The notes beneath the pieces were generated by a model, which did not search any database, had not been told where the DNA came from, and saw only the letters and a list, made by a program, of their open reading frames with translations. DNA of 64,000 nt from Lotus japonicus (Eukaryota > Streptophyta > Magnoliopsida > Fabales > Fabaceae), in the NCBI RefSeq assembly GCF_012489685.1, contig NC_080043.1:59418289-59482288 (forward strand). Direction: 5' to 3'. A program made the position numbers and the translations under genes. Each line of letters opens with the position of its first letter. Within the stretch, counting starts at the first letter, position 1. Below are positions 10,801-21,261 of the stretch, in pieces.

Positions 10801-11765
10801 AATGAAATATTCAGGATAGTTTTGCAAAAACCTCAAAACTATCAGGTCAGAAAAGTCTACAGAAAAGCTATGGAAAAAGCGATCAGAGGTAAGGATTAGC
10901 GACTATACCTCGAAACCTTGAAGCAGCAACTGATTGATCGACGATCAAGCAAGTAATGGAGAAAAACTCTTCCTCCTTCTCCTTCTCTTGGCCGCGGGTT
11001 TGGGTGGGGAAAATGGGTAGTTTTTTTGTGTTTTTCTTCCTTTCTTGGCTATATATAGAGGTTGGCAAAACGCGGTAAAATGAAAGTTTCGCGAATCTGA
11101 TTTTTCCGGCTTCATTCTCCATGAATTCTAAGATATGTTTTGGCGAAAGAATTCCAAAACTAAAATGAGGTCTCCTTGTATTTTTGGCAACTAATGCATA
11201 GTCGGTATAAAACTATTTTACCCGATAAGTTGCTTTTTGCATCGAATGTCGGAATGGAAAACTTCCTTCTGAAGAAAGATTGAAATCATCAAGAGAAATG
11301 GGTGTGCGCGTGTAGAATCTTCATTTGATGCTCTGAATAGAAAAAGTCTTCATTGTCGGGTGATTCTAGGGTTTTGAAATACCAGGGTTTCGGTTTCGGC
11401 AAACTTCCGATGATTGGAATCGGATGTTCGTAGATCCTAGAGTTTCGCCTCGAAACGATTGTGATATATGGAAAAAGAGAAGTTCTAACATTTCTCTGAA
11501 GAATTTTGGAATTAACTTCCATCGTACCTTAAAGAGTAAATTAGCTATTTACTAGCGTTCTTGACCTAGGTTTAAGCGAATACTAATCGTGCTATAACTT
11601 TTATCGAATTGGAAACCATCCTTAGCTTTTTCCTGAACTTTCTCCTTCACAAATTTATTCCATTCAATAGACACTTGTTCAGGTTTTCCTTCACGTTACC
11701 TCAAATTAATCGTGAAAAAGGAATTTTATTCGGTTTATTCCAAACTTAAAAACTTGGGTCTCACA
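7825..11765. mobile_element. Solo LTR, 3.94 kb, with 5-bp target duplication
   Basis: The segment begins TGTAACACCCCG at 7825 and ends GGGTCTCACA at 11765. It is flanked by identical TTCAC at 7820-7824 and 11766-11770. It contains no gag or pol frame, so it is one long LTR left after recombination between two LTRs. Length and terminal sequence resemble the long LTRs of Tekay/Del-type chromoviruses, but that lineage is an inference. A CTATATATAG box near 11049-11058, followed on the minus strand by a leader-like sequence, suggests the LTR reads on the minus strand. Its insertion split the LTR of the neighbouring element: sequence left of 7820 continues right of 11770 when compared with copy 2. 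Confidence 0.8.
9300..9446. repeat. Tandem repeat of about 37 bp, four units
   Basis: Four imperfect units share the core AAGGTCTCACGCCTCAGTG (variants with GAGG and CCTTAG). They lie inside the solo LTR. A second, longer direct repeat brackets them: GCTCAACGAGC plus GAGTATCAACATACTC occurs near 9196 and again near 9478. Confidence 0.7.
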
Positions 11766-11780
11766 TTCACGGATAGAATA

Positions 11781-12206
11781 GTTTTATTTTTCTGTTATTT
11801 TGTAAAACCCAGCATATGAACTATCAAATATATACAGATGAAAAATTAGAACAAAAATATTTATTCCAAAAGTGAGAAGGAAAAGCTATACACCATAAGA
11901 GCACAACTCTAATCTATCTATACACATCTATGTTTTGCAATTTCAGAACACCAATGACAAACAGTCATGTGAAACCTTGGTATAATATGAACTAGGATGG
12001 TACCCGTGCGATGCACGGGAGGCTTCATCCGTAGTTTTTTTTGAGTTTATGCCTAACCAAAAGTTATAGCAACTAACCGCGCGTACTTTCATAGATAGGG
12101 GAAACATCTTCAATAATTATTCTCATAGAGATTGCCCATGAACAGTAAAAGTAATAAGAAAATCATGAAAAAACGATAGAGGAGAGCGACGGCCACAGGA
12201 AATTCG
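11781..12206. other. Short host or older-repeat DNA left of the SIRE element
   Basis: No gene is visible. A perfect 7-bp-arm palindrome, CCCGTGCGATGCACGGG, sits at 12003-12019. The last five bases, ATTCG (12202-12206), are the left target duplication of the SIRE element. Confidence 0.55.
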
Positions 12207-13418
12207 TGAAGGTATGAAAAACGGTAGAAAGGGGGGGGGGGTTTGAATAACGTTTTCAGTATAAAGCTTCCACCTTAAAGATTTTGACAAATCTTTCGAG
12301 AACTTTAAGTGCTCAAGATAAGAGATAGAAAAGCACACAAGGATTTTATCCTGGTTCACTTGATAAATCACTCAAGCTACTCCAGTCCACCCGTTAAGGT
12401 GATTTCTTCCTTCTTAGAATGAAGGCAATCCACTAATCAGGTAAGAGTTACAACTGCACTTGAAACCTACAAGTGACTAACAATTACACTGACTTAGCTC
12501 ACACTAAGATTCACTCTCTTAGTCTTCTCTAGGATCCGATCAACCTTGATCTCCTAAAGGAACTAAACAAACTGTTTATCAAAGAATTGTTTACAAGAGA
12601 TTTGCTTCTAAAAAGCTAATAGTAAACTCAATGAATTTCAGATGAAAGAAAGCTTAGAAGAATTTGAATATGTCTTGCGCGTATATGAATGCTTCTAGCC
12701 GCTTCTTTCAGTCTTCAGCCTCTTTATATACTCCAAGGATTAGGGTTGAGCGTTGCATGGAAAATGCTACCGTTGGAGGGCAGTTCTGGAAAATCCAGCT
12801 TCTGCTATGTCTGAGACTGTTAGGTAGGTCGTCAGGAAGGTACAGTTGCTTTTGTACTTGGATAGCGACTTGACCTTTAAACCTAGGAGACTTCTGATCA
12901 GGGGAATGCTTCTTATTGGAACTTGTGAAGCCGGTTGATCAGAGTCAGAGGGAAAGCCCAGATCCTCTGACCATTGTTTCTTCTGATTCTGAACTCAGAG
13001 GGAAGAACATGGTCTTCAGAGTATCTAGCTTCTGGACAACATAATTTCACTAATCAGCTTCTGGATCTTCAGAGTCTTCTACACCATCAGAATATCTGAG
13101 CCTTCAGTGTTTCTTGGTTATCAGACTTTCTGGATCTTCAGAACTTCTAGTGACTGAGTCCACATCAGAGTTTGTATAACTTCATAACTTCTGAAGCTTT
13201 TCCACTGTTCATACTGAACATGGTGAATGCGAAAGCGTTGCTTGGGTCGCTCTTTATACACAGTGCTTCTGATTTGTGTGAGATTGAGTTGAGGTCAGAG
13301 CCTGTAAATAGCACACTCAGAAAAACACGTTAGAGTACCACAATTGTTCATATCAAAAGGTTAACTTGTAATCATCAAAACATAGAGTTGTACTACTAGA
13401 TCAAAACTTGATCTTACA
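12207..13418 (-). repeat. SIRE 3' LTR (left)
   Basis: Ends are TGAAGG at 12207 and TTACA at 13418. It is 1212 bp long and identical to the rightmost LTR except for substitutions at 12749, 13042, 13100 and 13185 and a run of 11 G (12231-12241) instead of 8. The minus-strand TATATAAAG box is near 12724-12732. Many CAGA/TCTGA-type motifs recur in the second half. Confidence 0.9.
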
Positions 13419-13420
13419 AT

Positions 13421-13433
13421 CTCCCCCTTTTTG
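13421..13433 (-). promoter_or_regulatory. Polypurine tract of the SIRE element
   Basis: The minus strand reads CAAAAAGGGGGAG, two bases before the 3' LTR. This is the primer site for plus-strand DNA synthesis. A second copy of the same 13-mer lies at 13900-13912 inside the element, in the position of an internal polypurine tract. Confidence 0.7.
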
Positions 13434-14159
13434 ATGATGACAAAACTAAGATTTTTGATGAACAATTCTTAAACATTAAACTAAATTCACTCAGAGTTTA
13501 GAGATATAGAATAAGACTTATCCTGATGTGAATAGTTTATCTTGCTCATTCTGAATTCAAGTCACTGCTTGATTCTGAGCTTAGCTCCCCCTGAATCTAA
13601 TACTTGATGAAAACGTTAGTAAAGTCTAGATTCTGAGCTAAATGATATAAGAGTTCAGAGTGAAAAACTTATGACATAGATGAAAATCGAGTAATCAGAG
13701 CGCATAAGTAATCAGAGTCACGGACAAGGTATCAGAGTCTTGGGTATCAGAGTCAACTTAGAATCACTTCAGAAGAAGTGAAATGTATTCCTTGTATTTT
13801 CCCAGTGACACATCTATGGTCATGAAGGTGGAACTCTTAAATTCTCCAAAAGAAAAATAAATCACACTAACACATCTTACACATCAAAAACTGGGTTTAC
13901 TCCCCCTTTTTGTCATAAGCAAAAAGCTTGGGGTGTGAAAAACTTAGCTTGAAGTACAAGGTACGCCCCCTTAGAGAAGGTCTAAGTTTAAAGAAAATGA
14001 AAACGATGCAAGAATCAGAGTTAGGCGAAATAAATAGAAGAGTTAATGCAAGAGAAGAACGTTTACCACCGGTTAAGGGAGTAAAGAGAAGGGTCAGTTG
14101 CCAAGAACTTAACCTCGAGAAACTGTAGGAGCATTAACTTTCAGAGAGAAAGTGAAGCC

Positions 14160-14168
14160 TATATAAAG
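14160..14168 (+). promoter_or_regulatory. TATA box of the antisense mini-gene
   Basis: TATATAAAG lies 55 bases before the ATG at 14224, on the strand opposite to the retrotransposon. An AATAAA signal follows the ORF at 14663-14668. The same arrangement occurs around the ORF at 142-543. Confidence 0.5.
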
Positions 14169-14223
14169 CGTTGAAGAGAAAGGTAAGCTTCACAACTCGA
14201 ACAATTTTCAGTAAGGAAAAAAA

Positions 14224-14619
14224 ATGGCATCATACATCGTAGCACTAGAAGAGCTGAGGAAGAAGGCCTTCGAGGAAGACATGTTCCTGAACATTCGGCA
14301 CCCGGATGGGACACGAACAATACATGAGCTGACAACGACACTGCTTGAAGAGGAGGACCTACGTCCAGAGTTGAAGAGAGACCTGATGGAATTTCTTGCC
14401 TTCGTGGAGGAGGTGCAAGAACTCAGCCGGCTTGAACTCAAGTTGCTGGAAGAAAAAGAGATCTTTGAAGAGAAGCTCAAGACTGCAGAAGAGATTCTGG
14501 AGAGGGATGAGCTAAAGGACAAGCTCAACAACATCCAGTATGCACTGGAGCAGCTGGAGAAGGATAGGTCAGAGCAGCGCCAGGAGTGCAGAAGAATGAG
14601 GAGGGATCCTCCATTCTAG
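14224..14619 (+). CDS. Antisense extra ORF of the SIRE element, 131 codons, function unknown
   Basis: This frame lies between the env-like region and the 3' LTR and is read opposite to gag and pol. The product is highly charged, rich in E, K, L and R, and almost certainly a long helix or coiled coil (residues about 35-125). It begins MASYIVALEELRKKA and ends MRRDPPF before TAG. It is related to the ORF at 142-543: both contain the pattern LL-x-EDL-x-P-x-LK, then FL, then EE-x-x-EL, and both end in PPF. The stretch has its own TATA box and AATAAA signal, so it may be transcribed independently. I know extra and antisense ORFs occur in plant LTR retrotransposons, but I know no function for this one. 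Confidence 0.65.
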   Translation: MASYIVALEELRKKAFEEDMFLNIRHPDGTRTIHELTTTLLEEEDLRPELKRDLMEFLAFVEEVQELSRLELKLLEEKEIFEEKLKTAEEILERDELKDKLNNIQYALEQLEKDRSEQRQECRRMRRDPPF

Positions 14620-14816
14620 ACTTTAGGGAAAGAATGTATGATGTAAACATAAAGAGATTATGAATAAAAAGATTTTTGCAAACATATGTGACACAAATAT
14701 ATATAGATATGCATAGATAATCACAAACGAACAAAGTAGAATAAATAAATAAAAAGAAACATAAGTTAACAAAATAGAAAAACGTTAAAGAAAAAAAAAA
14801 CGAAGAGATCCTAAAA

Positions 14817-15260
14817 CTAGGGTTTATCAGTTCGACGCAGAAGTTCCATCATCATGTGCTTCATTTCAAGTAGCATGGATTCATGAGTGTCAAGACGCTG
14901 TTCCATGATGTCGAGTCTGGACGAGCTTGACGGAGTAGAACTGGAAGGAACATTCTGAGCAGCTTGAGGATCTGGAATGGAAGCAGAAGCAGCAGGAGTA
15001 AACACTACTGGTGCAAGTGCTTGGCATCTAAGGGCTTCAGCCTCAGCTTCAAGTCGTTCTGCCTCTAATCTGGCTTGTTCAGCTTGAGCTGCTGCTTGAC
15101 GTGCAGCTTCTTCTGCTTGTTCTTTCTTTCTCTTAGCTTCTTCAATAGCTTCAAGAAGCTTATGTCTCTGTTCTTGTTCATGAAGAGCCACCCTTCTAGC
15201 AAACCTTTGCTTTGCAGCCTCGATCCTCTGACTTCCTTCTGCATGCAGGAGCTGCATCAT
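14817..15260 (-). CDS. Coiled-coil C-terminal part of the env-like protein, out of frame
   Basis: A 147-codon frame with a long alanine/glutamate heptad region (EEAARQAAAQAEQARLEAER and similar), followed by a Ser/Pro-rich linker and a second short helix near the C-terminus. It is in a different frame from the env-like ORF just upstream and begins where that ORF reads into nonsense. The two parts meet within a duplicated segment of about 27 bp (15262-15286 and 15350-15376, sharing TTGCGTAGCATCAAAGAGGC). It is therefore most likely the original C-terminus, displaced by the duplication. The redundant copy at 24480-24827 has the same frame up to the N gap. Confidence 0.6.
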   Translation of the reverse strand: MMQLLHAEGSQRIEAAKQRFARRVALHEQEQRHKLLEAIEEAKRKKEQAEEAARQAAAQAEQARLEAERLEAEAEALRCQALAPVVFTPAASASIPDPQAAQNVPSSSTPSSSSRLDIMEQRLDTHESMLLEMKHMMMELLRRTDKP

Positions 15261-17712
15261 AATTGCGTAGCATCAAAGAGGCTTCATGATTGTTCCACTC
15301 ATCAGCCACATGTTCAGCATTCTCGCTTAGGTCAGTCTGACCGTGCACATTGCGTAGCATCAAAGAGGCTTCATGATAGAAAATATTGATGCACTCAGAG
15401 AGAGATGTGGGTCGGAGGTGAGTGTAAGGAATTATGGAGAGGTTGGTTTCAGGAGAGGCTGGGTGATTGCTGCTGTGGGCTTCAGAGGCACCTTGTGGAG
15501 AGCCAATGTTAAACATTTGAGCATTGGGTTCAGAGGTTCCAAGGTGAGGTTCTGAAGTTTCAACCAGAGGATGGGGTGATCTAACCGAGGATTGGTTAGA
15601 CACAGACTGTTCTGGTTCAGGTTCTGGTTGAATAGGCTCTTGTTGGTCAGGGGCAGGGTGAGCTTGTTGAGCCAAAGGGTCTGCCTCATGTAAAGGATTG
15701 GCCAAGATAGGTTCATCTGGGTCAACTAGACGTTCAGGTCTAGGGCCAGGATATCTCCTAGGGCTTGGACAAGTGAGATAATACTCTTCTAAGGTAGACA
15801 CCTTTTCTTTTCTGACCTCCATGAATTTTCTAATGGATTCAGAGTTATTGGAGGGAGAAGAGTTAGCAACATTGGTTGGGAAGGATACAAGTGTAAGGGC
15901 TGTGGAAGAGTCTGTATCCGTGGGTCTGAGAGCCAGACGTTCTGATGCTCTTGGGACAGAGTGATCAGAGGTTCTGGGTCCAGGTTCTGTTGGGTTAGGC
16001 TCTGGTTGTTCATGAATGATGGGTTCAGAAGTTAATGGGTTGTATGGAATGGTAATGGGAGAGGTTGGTTCTTCTGACCTAGAGGGTTGGTTCTGGAGCA
16101 AATTCCAGAGAGGTGCTTCAGTGGGGGAAGGTTGGAAAAATGAAGACCTTGGGGAATGTGGTGGAGAGGTGGTTTGTGCAGCTGGTTGGGACTCAGGAAT
16201 AGGAGTGAGGGGATTTGAAGATTGTTTGAGCAGGGCTGATATGGGGAGTGCATCAAATAAATTCAAATCATCATCAGAAGCAATTGCAGACTTACTTGAA
16301 TGTGCTGATGATCTTGTCACTCTGGCAGGAGTTTCAATCCGTCTGATCACTTCAGCAGCTGGTTCCACCCGAGTAGGCTTCACCACAATTCTGACCTGCT
16401 TCTTCTTCTTCTTAGGAGGACCATCCTCATTATCACCATCATCACCATCATCACCATCATCAGGCTTGCTGGATTCATCATGCTTTCTCTTGGTTTGACC
16501 AGCCTTCTTCTTTTTGATCAGAGGGACATCTGATTCCTCAGAAGATTCTTCTAGGATCATCTTCCTCTGAACTTTCTTCTTGGGAGGAGAAGGAAACTCT
16601 GGAGCTGGTGGCAGTCTGCTGAAGAAATCATCGAGATCAATTTCAAATCCTTGAGCCCTTAGATCTTCAACATAGCACCTAATGGCTTCAGGATTGTCAG
16701 CCTGTGTCCACAGAGGGTAGTCATTCAGAGGCACCCTTCTACTTCTGATCTCAGAAGATGTGTCTTCATGGGCAGGAGCAATCTTCTTCTTGATTAGGCC
16801 CATCTTCTTTAGAGAATTTGCAGTGAAGACATCACTAACAATAGTGGTCAGATCCTCTGTGCATCCAGCATTTACCAGATCTTGAATGAGGCCACTCTCA
16901 ATGAAGAGATCAGACAGCAGTCTCCCGAAGGGAATATACTTGATTGCTGACTTGATGGAGGCAGTGGTACGAGACTTTCGGATACACTCCTTCAAGTAGG
17001 AGAACAGGAAGTAGGGAAGACAAATCTTCTTCTTGTCTTGGATGAAGAACAGCATCGCCTTCTGGTTGAAGTTGATGTAGTCTGGGGAACTGCCCTTTGG
17101 TCTCTGGTTTATGCAGTGGAGCAAAATTTTGTGCCAGATCCTGAGCTTGGGATGAAGGTCCATCACCTTGTAATTCGTCTTGCCCGGTTTGTAATTGGTG
17201 TACAGGGCCTTGTTGGTCTCATCCTTCGTCTTGGGTTTCAGCTTCGATTCCGTGAATTGGAAACGATACCCAAAAGCAGTTTCTGCACCCAGCAAGTTCA
17301 CGAAAGACTTCTCTGTGATGATGATCTTTCTTCCAAGAATGTGAGATACCACCTGAGTATCATCGCAGTCGGCGTGCTTCCAGAATTCCTTGATCAGTTT
17401 ATCATACACCGGTCCTCGAAGCCTGTTGAAGTAATTTCCCCAACCTTGAACTTGGACTTCAGGACGAAGATCATACCCATTTGTAGCAAGGTTGTCGAGG
17501 TCGAATCTCCATTCTGCCAGTACTTGAAGTTCCTCAGGAGCATATACACAGTGAACGGCACAGCCCCGTTCTGCAATCGGAATTATCTGCTCTTGAGCTT
17601 GACCTTGATCTTGAGTCGGATTCTCAGGACCCCTTTGACCTGTTGCTAGACCAACTACCATATGAGGGAACTGGGATGCATCTGCAGTAGCTCTTCTGGT
17701 TTGACTCACCAT
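15196..17712 (-). CDS. Env-like / third ORF of the SIRE element
   Basis: This is the extra ORF downstream of pol that defines SIRE/Maximus elements. I take ATG 17712 (MVSQTRRATADASQF) as start: the frame is open 61 codons further upstream, but that part is low-complexity L/S/F sequence over a region with GA repeats. Residues about 60-320 form a globular region (motifs EWRFDLDNLATNGYDLRPEV, HILGRKIIITEKSFVNLLG, IPFGRLLSDLFIESGLI) like the 'putative plant transposon protein' domain found in such ORFs. The remainder is disordered: KKKK clusters, a DDGDDGDDGDNEDG stretch, then P/S/T/E-rich sequence. I see no convincing viral glycoprotein feature, so 'env-like' is a positional name. The last codons are out-of-frame reading of the coiled-coil tail. 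Confidence 0.7.
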   Translation of the reverse strand: MVSQTRRATADASQFPHMVVGLATGQRGPENPTQDQGQAQEQIIPIAERGCAVHCVYAPEELQVLAEWRFDLDNLATNGYDLRPEVQVQGWGNYFNRLRGPVYDKLIKEFWKHADCDDTQVVSHILGRKIIITEKSFVNLLGAETAFGYRFQFTESKLKPKTKDETNKALYTNYKPGKTNYKVMDLHPKLRIWHKILLHCINQRPKGSSPDYINFNQKAMLFFIQDKKKICLPYFLFSYLKECIRKSRTTASIKSAIKYIPFGRLLSDLFIESGLIQDLVNAGCTEDLTTIVSDVFTANSLKKMGLIKKKIAPAHEDTSSEIRSRRVPLNDYPLWTQADNPEAIRCYVEDLRAQGFEIDLDDFFSRLPPAPEFPSPPKKKVQRKMILEESSEESDVPLIKKKKAGQTKRKHDESSKPDDGDDGDDGDNEDGPPKKKKKQVRIVVKPTRVEPAAEVIRRIETPARVTRSSAHSSKSAIASDDDLNLFDALPISALLKQSSNPLTPIPESQPAAQTTSPPHSPRSSFFQPSPTEAPLWNLLQNQPSRSEEPTSPITIPYNPLTSEPIIHEQPEPNPTEPGPRTSDHSVPRASERLALRPTDTDSSTALTLVSFPTNVANSSPSNNSESIRKFMEVRKEKVSTLEEYYLTCPSPRRYPGPRPERLVDPDEPILANPLHEADPLAQQAHPAPDQQEPIQPEPEPEQSVSNQSSVRSPHPLVETSEPHLGTSEPNAQMFNIGSPQGASEAHSSNHPASPETNLSIIPYTHLRPTSLSECINIFYHEASLMLRNVHGQTDLSENAEHVADEWNNHEASLMLRNYDAAPACRRKSEDRGCKAKVC

Positions 17713-18156
17713 TTTTGAAGCGGTTGAAGGTTTGAGGTAGAAGATGAAGGTTGAAAGATGAAGAGAGATCGAGAGAGAAATCGAGGATAAGCGGTTTTGA
17801 AATAGCAGAGAGAGAGAGAGTAAAAACCGGAAGTGAAAGAGATCGTGTGTGTATAGTGGGTTTTGATAAATAACCGTTGTTGATTCAAAAAGCACTTTAA
17901 AATCAACGGTTGAAAATTAAAGATAGATATTATCAGTAAATACACAAATCACACACAGGAGAGAAGCACATCTACACGCAATCATAACAGACTGTCACAC
18001 GGGCACAAGGAACTATGCATCAGAAATACTGATACACGTGTTGCTGTCTCAGCTTCAGAGTCAATACCAATGGGTACACACACTCTGATTGAGTTACCTT
18101 CTGGACTAGACATCTTCTGATCAAGAAGTATCATAGTCAGAGGTTCTGATCCATCT

Positions 18157-21100
18157 TCACTCTGGACAAAAGTCCATGTTCAGATTTTTCAGAATAAAAT
18201 TAAATCTATCCTCTGCTAAGGGCTTTGTAAAGATATCTTCCCATTGATGGTCAGTATCAACAAACTTCAGAAGAAGTACGCCCTTCTGTACATAATCTCT
18301 AATGATGTGATACCTTACCTCAATGTGCTTTGCCCTTGAATGCAGGATAGGATTCTTACTCAATGAGATTGCAGCAGTGTTATCACAATAGATTGGGATA
18401 TTGCTCTCAAGGATCTGATAATCCTCCAGCTGATGTTTCATCCAGAGCATCTGAGTGCTGCATATTGCTGTTGAGATATATTCTGCCTCTGCAGTTGATA
18501 GTGCAATGGTTGATTGCCTCTTGCTTGCCCATGAGACTAGATTGCTTCCCAGAAATTGACAATTTCCAGAAGTACTTTTTCTCTCTGTTCTATCTCCAGC
18601 ATAATCAGCATCACAATAACCTGAAAGCTTATACTCTGATGTTTTCTTATACATCAAGCCAAGGTTAGTGGTGCCTTTCAGATACCTTAGGATCCTCTTA
18701 ACAGCAGTTAAGTGGGTTTCCCTTGGATCTGATTGGAAACGAGCACATAAATGAACACTAAATAGTATGTCTGGCCTAGATGCAGTTAAGTATAGAAGTG
18801 AACCTATCATGCCACGATAGAGCTTCTGACATACTTTACCACTTTTATCTTCTTTCTCCAGAATGCATGTAGGATGCATTGGAGTCTTGGCCACTGTAGA
18901 TTCCAGCATATTGAACTTCTTCAGAAGTTCTTTAGTGTACTTTCTCTGATGGATATATGTTCCTTCTGGTGTTTGATCAACTTGTATTCCCAGAAAGTAC
19001 TTTAATTTTCCCATCATACTCATCTCAAATTCAGCCTGCATCATCTCAGAAAATTCTTTGCATAGAGATTGATTAGCAGAACCAAATATAATATCATCAA
19101 CATAAATTTGCACAATTAAGATATCATCTTTATAAGTCTTGCAGAAAAGAGTTGTATCTACTTTACCCCTTACAAACTCATTCTCCAGAAGGAATGAGCT
19201 GAGTCTCTCATACCATGCTCTGGGAGCTTGCTTCAGACCATAGAGTGATTTCTTCAATTTGAACACATGGTCTGGCTTCTTCTCATCTTCAAAACCTGGG
19301 GGTTGATGAACATAGACTTCCTCTGAAATATAACCATTTAGGAAGGCACTCTTCACGTCCATCTGATGTAGAACTATGTTGTGATTTACTGAGAAAGAGA
19401 TCAACAGTCTGATTGCCTCCAGTCTTACTACTGGAGCAAATGTTTCAGTGTAGTCTATTCCTTCCTGCTGGCTGTAGCCTTGAGCAACTAGCCTTGCCTT
19501 GTTTCTGACTACATCTCCTTTCTCATTCAGCTTGTTTCTGAATACCCATTTCGTTCCAATTACATGGACACTCTCAGGCTTCTTCACTAAGCTCCAAACA
19601 TCGTTCTTGGAGAATTGATTCAGTTCTTCTTCCATAGCCAGAATCCAATCCTTGTCCTGAAGAGCTTCATCTATGGACTTGGGTTCAATTAAGGACACCA
19701 ATCCTTTCAGACTGAGCAAGGTCTCTTCAGAGGGTCTGAAGGCAGATCTGGTTCTGACTGGTTCGTCTTTGTTGCCCAGAATCAATTCCTTAGGGTGAGC
19801 TGCAGTGATTCTGCTCTTCTTCAGAGTTTGTGAGTTAGAGGGACCAGCTTCTTCCTCTGGTTCATCTTCCTCTGGCTCAGCTTCCTCTGGAGCTTTGCCT
19901 TTGTCAGAAACATTAATGCTTAAATCTGCAAACTTTTCAACTAGCTTTGACTGGTCAGAGTCAAGCTTATCGTCAAATCTAACATGAATAGATTCTTCAA
20001 TAGTCTTAGCATCAGTATTATAAAATCTAAAACCTTTAGATCTATCAGAATAACCAAGTAATAGACATTTAGAAGACTTAGCATCAAATTTATGCAATCT
20101 ATCCTTAGTATTGAGAACATAACAAACACAGCCAAAAGGATGAAAATAAGAAATGTTGGGTTTTATGTTCTTCCACAATTCATAAGGAGTCTTATTCAGA
20201 ATTGGTCTCACAGAGATTCTGTTCTGAATGTAACATGCTGTATTTACTGCCTCTGCCCAAAAGTGCTTAGCCATGCCAGTTTCTTGGAGCATGGTTCTAG
20301 CCATCTTCTGAAGAGTTCTGTTCTTCCTCTCAACAACACCGTTTTGTTGAGGAGTTCTGGGACAAGAGAAATCATGTGAAATTCCATAGGAATCAAACAG
20401 ACTCTCAAACTTGTCATTCTCAAACTCTCCACCATGGTCACTTCTGACACGCACAATCCTACAAGCCTTCTCGTTTTGCACTTGAGCAATGAAGGTAGAG
20501 AACACAGCATGAGACTCATCCTTGCGGATTAGAAACTTTACCCATGTCCAGCGGCTATAGTCATCAACGATAACCATCCCATATCTCTTGCCACCTATAG
20601 ACTCAGTTTTCACTGGTCCAAAAAGGTCGATATGCAGAAGTTCCAACGGCCTTGAGGTTGAGACAACATTCTTTGCCTTGAAAGGGACTTTTGTGAATTT
20701 GCCTTTCTGACATGCTTCACAAAGAGCGTCTGAAGCGAACTTCAGATTGGGTAAGCCCCTGACAAGGTTTAGCTTGCTCAGCTGAGAAATCTTTCTCATA
20801 CTGGCATGCCCTAACCGTCTATGCCATACCCACTGCTCTTCATTAACAGACAGAAGGCACTTCACATTCTGAGCCTCCAACTCAGATAATCTGATCTTAT
20901 AAATGTTGTTCTTCCTCTTGCTGTTAAACAGAACAGAGCCATCGATTTGACTTACAGCCCGGCAGGACTTTTGATTGAATATAACATCATAACCCTTGTC
21001 AGCTAATTGACTTATAGACAATAAGTTATGTGTTAAGCCGTCTACCAATAACACATTATCAATGCATGGACTACTATCTACACAAATAGTACCAGTACCA

Positions 21101-21261
21101 ACAATTTTACCCTTTTCATTTCCTCCAAAGCCAACTTCGCCTCCAGGCTTAAGTTTCAGCTCTCGGAACATACGCCTTTCTCCCGTCATGTGACGCGAGC
21201 ATCCACTGTCCAGATACCATGATTGGTGTTTCAGTGGAGCTATCAAGGATATCTGCAACAT
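18157..21261 (-). CDS. Ty1/copia pol polyprotein (protease, integrase, reverse transcriptase, RNase H)
   Basis: This 1034-codon frame is uninterrupted. Protease active site [10 protein letters not shown] is at residues 18-27. The integrase zinc-binding residues are H147, H152, C181 and C184. The catalytic triad is D212 (HIDLFGP), D275 (RSDHGGEF) and E311 (NGVVERKNR), with exactly 35 residues between the last two. Reverse transcriptase runs from about 550 to 800 with [21 protein letters not shown] and YVDD (720-723). RNase H is at about 890-1010 with [10 protein letters not shown] and LSTAEAEYI. All catalytic residues are present, so it looks functional. It is in the +1 frame relative to gag and overlaps its end by about 110 bases. 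The first ATG may not be the real start if it is made as a gag-pol fusion. Confidence 0.92.
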   Translation of the reverse strand: MLQISLIAPLKHQSWYLDSGCSRHMTGERRMFRELKLKPGGEVGFGGNEKGKIVGTGTICVDSSPCIDNVLLVDGLTHNLLSISQLADKGYDVIFNQKSCRAVSQIDGSVLFNSKRKNNIYKIRLSELEAQNVKCLLSVNEEQWVWHRRLGHASMRKISQLSKLNLVRGLPNLKFASDALCEACQKGKFTKVPFKAKNVVSTSRPLELLHIDLFGPVKTESIGGKRYGMVIVDDYSRWTWVKFLIRKDESHAVFSTFIAQVQNEKACRIVRVRSDHGGEFENDKFESLFDSYGISHDFSCPRTPQQNGVVERKNRTLQKMARTMLQETGMAKHFWAEAVNTACYIQNRISVRPILNKTPYELWKNIKPNISYFHPFGCVCYVLNTKDRLHKFDAKSSKCLLLGYSDRSKGFRFYNTDAKTIEESIHVRFDDKLDSDQSKLVEKFADLSINVSDKGKAPEEAEPEEDEPEEEAGPSNSQTLKKSRITAAHPKELILGNKDEPVRTRSAFRPSEETLLSLKGLVSLIEPKSIDEALQDKDWILAMEEELNQFSKNDVWSLVKKPESVHVIGTKWVFRNKLNEKGDVVRNKARLVAQGYSQQEGIDYTETFAPVVRLEAIRLLISFSVNHNIVLHQMDVKSAFLNGYISEEVYVHQPPGFEDEKKPDHVFKLKKSLYGLKQAPRAWYERLSSFLLENEFVRGKVDTTLFCKTYKDDILIVQIYVDDIIFGSANQSLCKEFSEMMQAEFEMSMMGKLKYFLGIQVDQTPEGTYIHQRKYTKELLKKFNMLESTVAKTPMHPTCILEKEDKSGKVCQKLYRGMIGSLLYLTASRPDILFSVHLCARFQSDPRETHLTAVKRILRYLKGTTNLGLMYKKTSEYKLSGYCDADYAGDRTERKSTSGNCQFLGSNLVSWASKRQSTIALSTAEAEYISTAICSTQMLWMKHQLEDYQILESNIPIYCDNTAAISLSKNPILHSRAKHIEVRYHIIRDYVQKGVLLLKFVDTDHQWEDIFTKPLAEDRFNFILKNLNMDFCPE

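Noticed and set aside
7828..11765. Host gene with introns in the 3.9-kb segment
   Set aside because: Target duplication, LTR-style ends and lack of any recognisable exon fit a solo LTR better.
17038..17649. 203-codon plus-strand ORF, repeated at 26600-27211
   Set aside because: It lies entirely antisense to the conserved globular part of the env-like ORF, with no similarity of its own. It is a shadow frame.
15196..17712. A true viral-type envelope glycoprotein
   Set aside because: I see no signal peptide at the chosen start, no clear membrane anchor and no glycoprotein motifs. Only its position after pol supports the name.
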